Positions 61,743-64,000 of a DNA stretch of 64,000 nucleotides are shown one piece after another. The notes under the pieces were generated by a model. It was not told the DNA's origin and did not search any database. It saw only the letters and a list, made by a program, of their open reading frames with translations. The stretch spans positions 1 to 64,000 of the forward strand of contig CACZLE010000009.1 in NCBI GenBank assembly GCA_902781945.1, in the 5' to 3' direction. This DNA comes from an uncultured Eubacteriales bacterium. GTDB taxonomy: Bacteria; Bacillota; Clostridia; Christensenellales; Aristaeellaceae. The position numbers and the translations under genes are program-made. Within the stretch, counting starts at the first letter, position 1. Each line of letters opens with the position of its first letter.

Positions 61743-63194
61743 ATGGAAGTCCAAAATCGCAAGATCACGGAGGAGGCGTTCGAGGCGGAACGCCAAACCG
61801 TTCTGACCCAATGGCCCACCGGCGCGGAGGTGGATCCCCAGGAGGCCCTGCGCTATCAGGAGGCCATCGCGCCCGCCAAGCGCTTCGCCCCGGCTATGGC
61901 CAAGGCAAAAAAGGAGCGCCGCACCCTGATCCAGCCCCGGGCGGGCGTGCCGGTCATCGCCGAGCACATCAAGCTGATGCAGTACCTGCAGGACAACGGC
62001 GAAGCGGACCTCTTGCCCACCACCATCGACAGCTACACCCGTTTGAACCGCTATGAGGAGGCCGAGGTGGGCATCCGGGAGAGCCTCACCCAGGGCAAGG
62101 CCATGCTCAACGGCTTCCCGGCGGTGAACCACGGCGTGCAGGGCTGCCGCATGGTGACGGAGAGCGTGCGCGTGCCCATCCAGGTGCGCCACGGCACGCC
62201 GGACGCCCGCCTGCTGGCGGAAATCACTCTGGCGGGCGGTTTCACCAGCTATGAGGGCGGCGGCATCAGCTACAATATTCCCTATGCCAAAAACGTCTCG
62301 CTGGAAAAGACCATCCGCGACTGGATGTACGTGGACCGCCTGGTGGGCTGGTATCAGGAGCGCGGCATCACCATCAACCGCGAGCCCTTCGGCCCCCTGA
62401 CAGGCACCCTGGTGCCGCCCTGCGTGTCCCATGCGGTGGCCATCATCGAGGCGCTGCTGGCGGCGGAACAGGGCGTCAAGAGCCTGTCCGTGGGCTATGG
62501 CCAGCTGGGCAATCTGGTGCAGGACGTGGCCGCCATCCGCACGCTGGAAGAATTGACCGACGAATACATGAAGAAATACGGCCATGAGGACGTGGAGGTC
62601 ACCACGGTGTTCCATCAATGGATGGGCGGCTTCCCCCAGGACGAGGCCAAGGCCTTTGGCGTCATCAGCTGGGGCAGCGCCGCGGCGGCCATCGCCCATG
62701 CCACCAAGGTCATCGTCAAGACGCCCCACGAGGCCGTGGGCGTGCCCACCATGGAGGCCAACGCCCAGGGTCTGCGCTGCACCAAGCAGGTGATCACCAT
62801 GCTGTGCGACCAGTACCTGCCCGAAAGCCTGCTCTCTGCCGAAATGGAGATCATCAAGGCCGAGACCCGCTGCATCCTGGATAAATGCTTCGAGCTGGGC
62901 GAGGGCGATATCGCCGTGGGCGCGGTGCGCGCCTTCCAGGCGGGGGTCATCGACGTGCCCTTCGCCCCCAGCCGCTTCAACGCCGGCAAGATCATGCCCG
63001 CCCGGGATAACGACGGCGCGGTGCGCATGCTGAACATCGCCGGCCTGCCCTTCACCGAGGACCTCAAAGCCTTCCATCTGGAGAAGATCGCGGAGCGCGC
63101 CAAGGCGGAAAAGCGGGCCGTGTCCTTCCAGATGGTCATCGACGATATCTACGCCATTTCCAAGGGCCGCCTGGTGGGCCGCCCGAGAGGATAA
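61743..63194 (+). CDS. glmE: Glutamate mutase large (E) subunit
   Basis: 483 aa from ATG 61743, exactly the usual GlmE length; an in-frame GTG at 61737 overlaps the glmL stop. TIM-barrel catalytic subunit: [43 protein letters not shown] and [16 protein letters not shown] are typical. It binds glutamate and, with GlmS and adenosylcobalamin, makes 3-methylaspartate. AAAGGAG is shared with either start. Confidence 0.95.
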   Translation: MEVQNRKITEEAFEAERQTVLTQWPTGAEVDPQEALRYQEAIAPAKRFAPAMAKAKKERRTLIQPRAGVPVIAEHIKLMQYLQDNGEADLLPTTIDSYTRLNRYEEAEVGIRESLTQGKAMLNGFPAVNHGVQGCRMVTESVRVPIQVRHGTPDARLLAEITLAGGFTSYEGGGISYNIPYAKNVSLEKTIRDWMYVDRLVGWYQERGITINREPFGPLTGTLVPPCVSHAVAIIEALLAAEQGVKSLSVGYGQLGNLVQDVAAIRTLEELTDEYMKKYGHEDVEVTTVFHQWMGGFPQDEAKAFGVISWGSAAAAIAHATKVIVKTPHEAVGVPTMEANAQGLRCTKQVITMLCDQYLPESLLSAEMEIIKAETRCILDKCFELGEGDIAVGAVRAFQAGVIDVPFAPSRFNAGKIMPARDNDGAVRMLNIAGLPFTEDLKAFHLEKIAERAKAEKRAVSFQMVIDDIYAISKGRLVGRPRG

Positions 63195-63206
63195 AAGGAG
63201 GAAAAC

Positions 63207-64000
63207 ATGAAAATCGTAGATCTGGTGTGCGCTCCCGCGCGGACGGGCTTCTACTTTGACGATCAGCGGGCCATCAAGGCCGGGGCCAAGCCGGACGGCA
63301 CGGCCTATGTGGGCAATACCGTCACGCCGGGCTTCACCTCCGTGCGCCAGGCGGGCGAAGCCATCTCCGTCATGCTGGTGCTGGAAAATGGCGATATCGG
63401 CTGGGGCGACTGCGCCGCCGTGCAGTATTCCGGCGCGGGCGGGCGGGACCCCCTGTTCCTGGCTCGGGATTTCATCCCCATCATCGAAAAATACATTAAG
63501 CCCGTGCTGGTGGGCCGGGAGGCGGACAGCTTCCGCGACCTGTGCCGGGATATGGAGGCCATCCAGGTGGAGGGCAAGCGTCTGCATACCGCCGTGCGCT
63601 ACGGCGTGTCCCAGGCCATCCTGGACGCCGTGGCCAAGGCCAGCCATCGGCTCATGTGCGAGGTGGTGGCGGACGAATACGGCTGCGCCGTGTCCGATCA
63701 TCCCATCGCCATCTTCACCCAGTCCGGCGACGCCCGCTATGACAATGCCGATAAAATGATCATCAAGCGCGCCGACGTCATGCCCCACGCCCTCATCAAC
63801 CACATCGACAAGATCGGCCATCAGGGCGAGGTGCTGGCGGACTACGTGCGCTGGCTGGCAAACCGCATCCGCAGCCTGTCCGGCGATCCCGATTATCTCC
63901 CCGTGCTGCATATCGACACCTACGGCATGGTGGGCGCGGTGTTCGGCAATGGCAACATCACCGCCATGGCGGACTACCTGCAGCAGCTGGAGGAGATCGC
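63207..64000 (+). CDS. mal: Methylaspartate ammonia-lyase (3' end outside window)
   Basis: 264 codons visible, no stop before the window end; the full enzyme is about 410 aa. The N terminus (MKIVDLVCAPARTGFYFDDQ) and GDCAAVQYSGAGGRDPLF, with IEGK-like QVEGKRLHTAVRYGVSQA, match the enolase-superfamily MAL, which removes ammonia from 3-methylaspartate to give mesaconate. AAAGGAGG is upstream, 12 nt after glmE. It completes the first three steps of the methylaspartate pathway with glmSLE and the mesaconase-like pair. Confidence 0.95.
   Translation, partial: MKIVDLVCAPARTGFYFDDQRAIKAGAKPDGTAYVGNTVTPGFTSVRQAGEAISVMLVLENGDIGWGDCAAVQYSGAGGRDPLFLARDFIPIIEKYIKPVLVGREADSFRDLCRDMEAIQVEGKRLHTAVRYGVSQAILDAVAKASHRLMCEVVADEYGCAVSDHPIAIFTQSGDARYDNADKMIIKRADVMPHALINHIDKIGHQGEVLADYVRWLANRIRSLSGDPDYLPVLHIDTYGMVGAVFGNGNITAMADYLQQLEEI

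Overview
The window reads as chromosome of an anaerobic, fermentative, GC-rich member of the Clostridia (Bacillota), plausibly a gut-associated lineage; no marker here fixes the genus. Support comes from a perfect CIRCE operator before groES-groEL, an L10-type leader before rplJ-rplL, near-consensus sigma-A promoters (several with exact 17-nt spacers), a SpoIID-domain surface protein, an oxygen-sensitive [FeFe] hydrogenase and a complete methylaspartate-type glutamate fermentation set. Most of the DNA is ordinary and gene-dense. No prophage, transposase, CRISPR array or tRNA was seen.

Layout. 1-815: a non-coding nested inverted-repeat element, then a short SRP RNA. 860-5453 (-): a ribose/galactose-type sugar ABC operon with a Gfo/Idh/MocA dehydrogenase. 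5636-7716 (+): a jelly-roll-like protein and pyrimidine-nucleoside phosphorylase. 7731-17224 (+): an envelope-type cluster (secreted protein, zinc-ribbon/TM/TPR protein, acyltransferase, SpoIID plus SH3-repeat protein, tRNA methyltransferase). 17238-18951 (-): MNT nucleotidyltransferase, HEPN protein and a translationally coupled secreted CHAP-like protein. 19072-20204 (-): rplJ-rplL with leader. 20219-22034: an SDR and a divergent AraC regulator. 22061-24431: a palindromic repeat and groESL. 24586-31970 (+): a cysteine-rich leader peptide with attenuator controlling an M20 amidohydrolase, a peptide-type ABC transporter and a C39-like peptidase. 31982-32595: second copy of the nested element. 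32612-45420: two FbpABC/AfuABC-type transporters (one with an L-fucose-isomerase-like gene) around an SsuABC-type transporter. 45461-48973: a palindromic repeat and a divergent GH13 pair (TreC-like and an alpha-amylase-family enzyme). 49094-57869 (+): a redox block, hydABC with HydB fused to a GltD-like domain, NAD kinase and nfnAB. 57950-64000 (+): cobalamin adenosyltransferase, two-subunit class I hydro-lyase (probably mesaconase), glutamate mutase S-L-E and methylaspartate ammonia-lyase (cut by the window end).

How it works together. The last two blocks form a coherent pathway: glutamate mutase uses adenosylcobalamin (regenerated by the adenosyltransferase) to make 3-methylaspartate, the ammonia-lyase gives mesaconate, and the hydro-lyase gives citramalate. 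Reductant from the later pyruvate oxidation can leave as H2 through HydABC or be moved between ferredoxin, NADH and NADPH by NfnAB, with NAD kinase setting the NADP pool. The many ABC importers point to a scavenging life on sugars, sugar phosphates and peptides. Four of the five transporter operons carry a strong hairpin immediately after the solute-binding-protein gene, which would let the binding protein be made in excess of the membrane components.

The least conventional signals are the Cys-codon leader/attenuator at 24646-24787, the nested hairpin element whose two copies differ by compensatory stem changes and carry the central cassette in opposite orientations, the MNT-HEPN-CHAP-like three-gene unit, and the NuoF-GltD fusion beside a hydrogenase with a TSCSP active-site motif.
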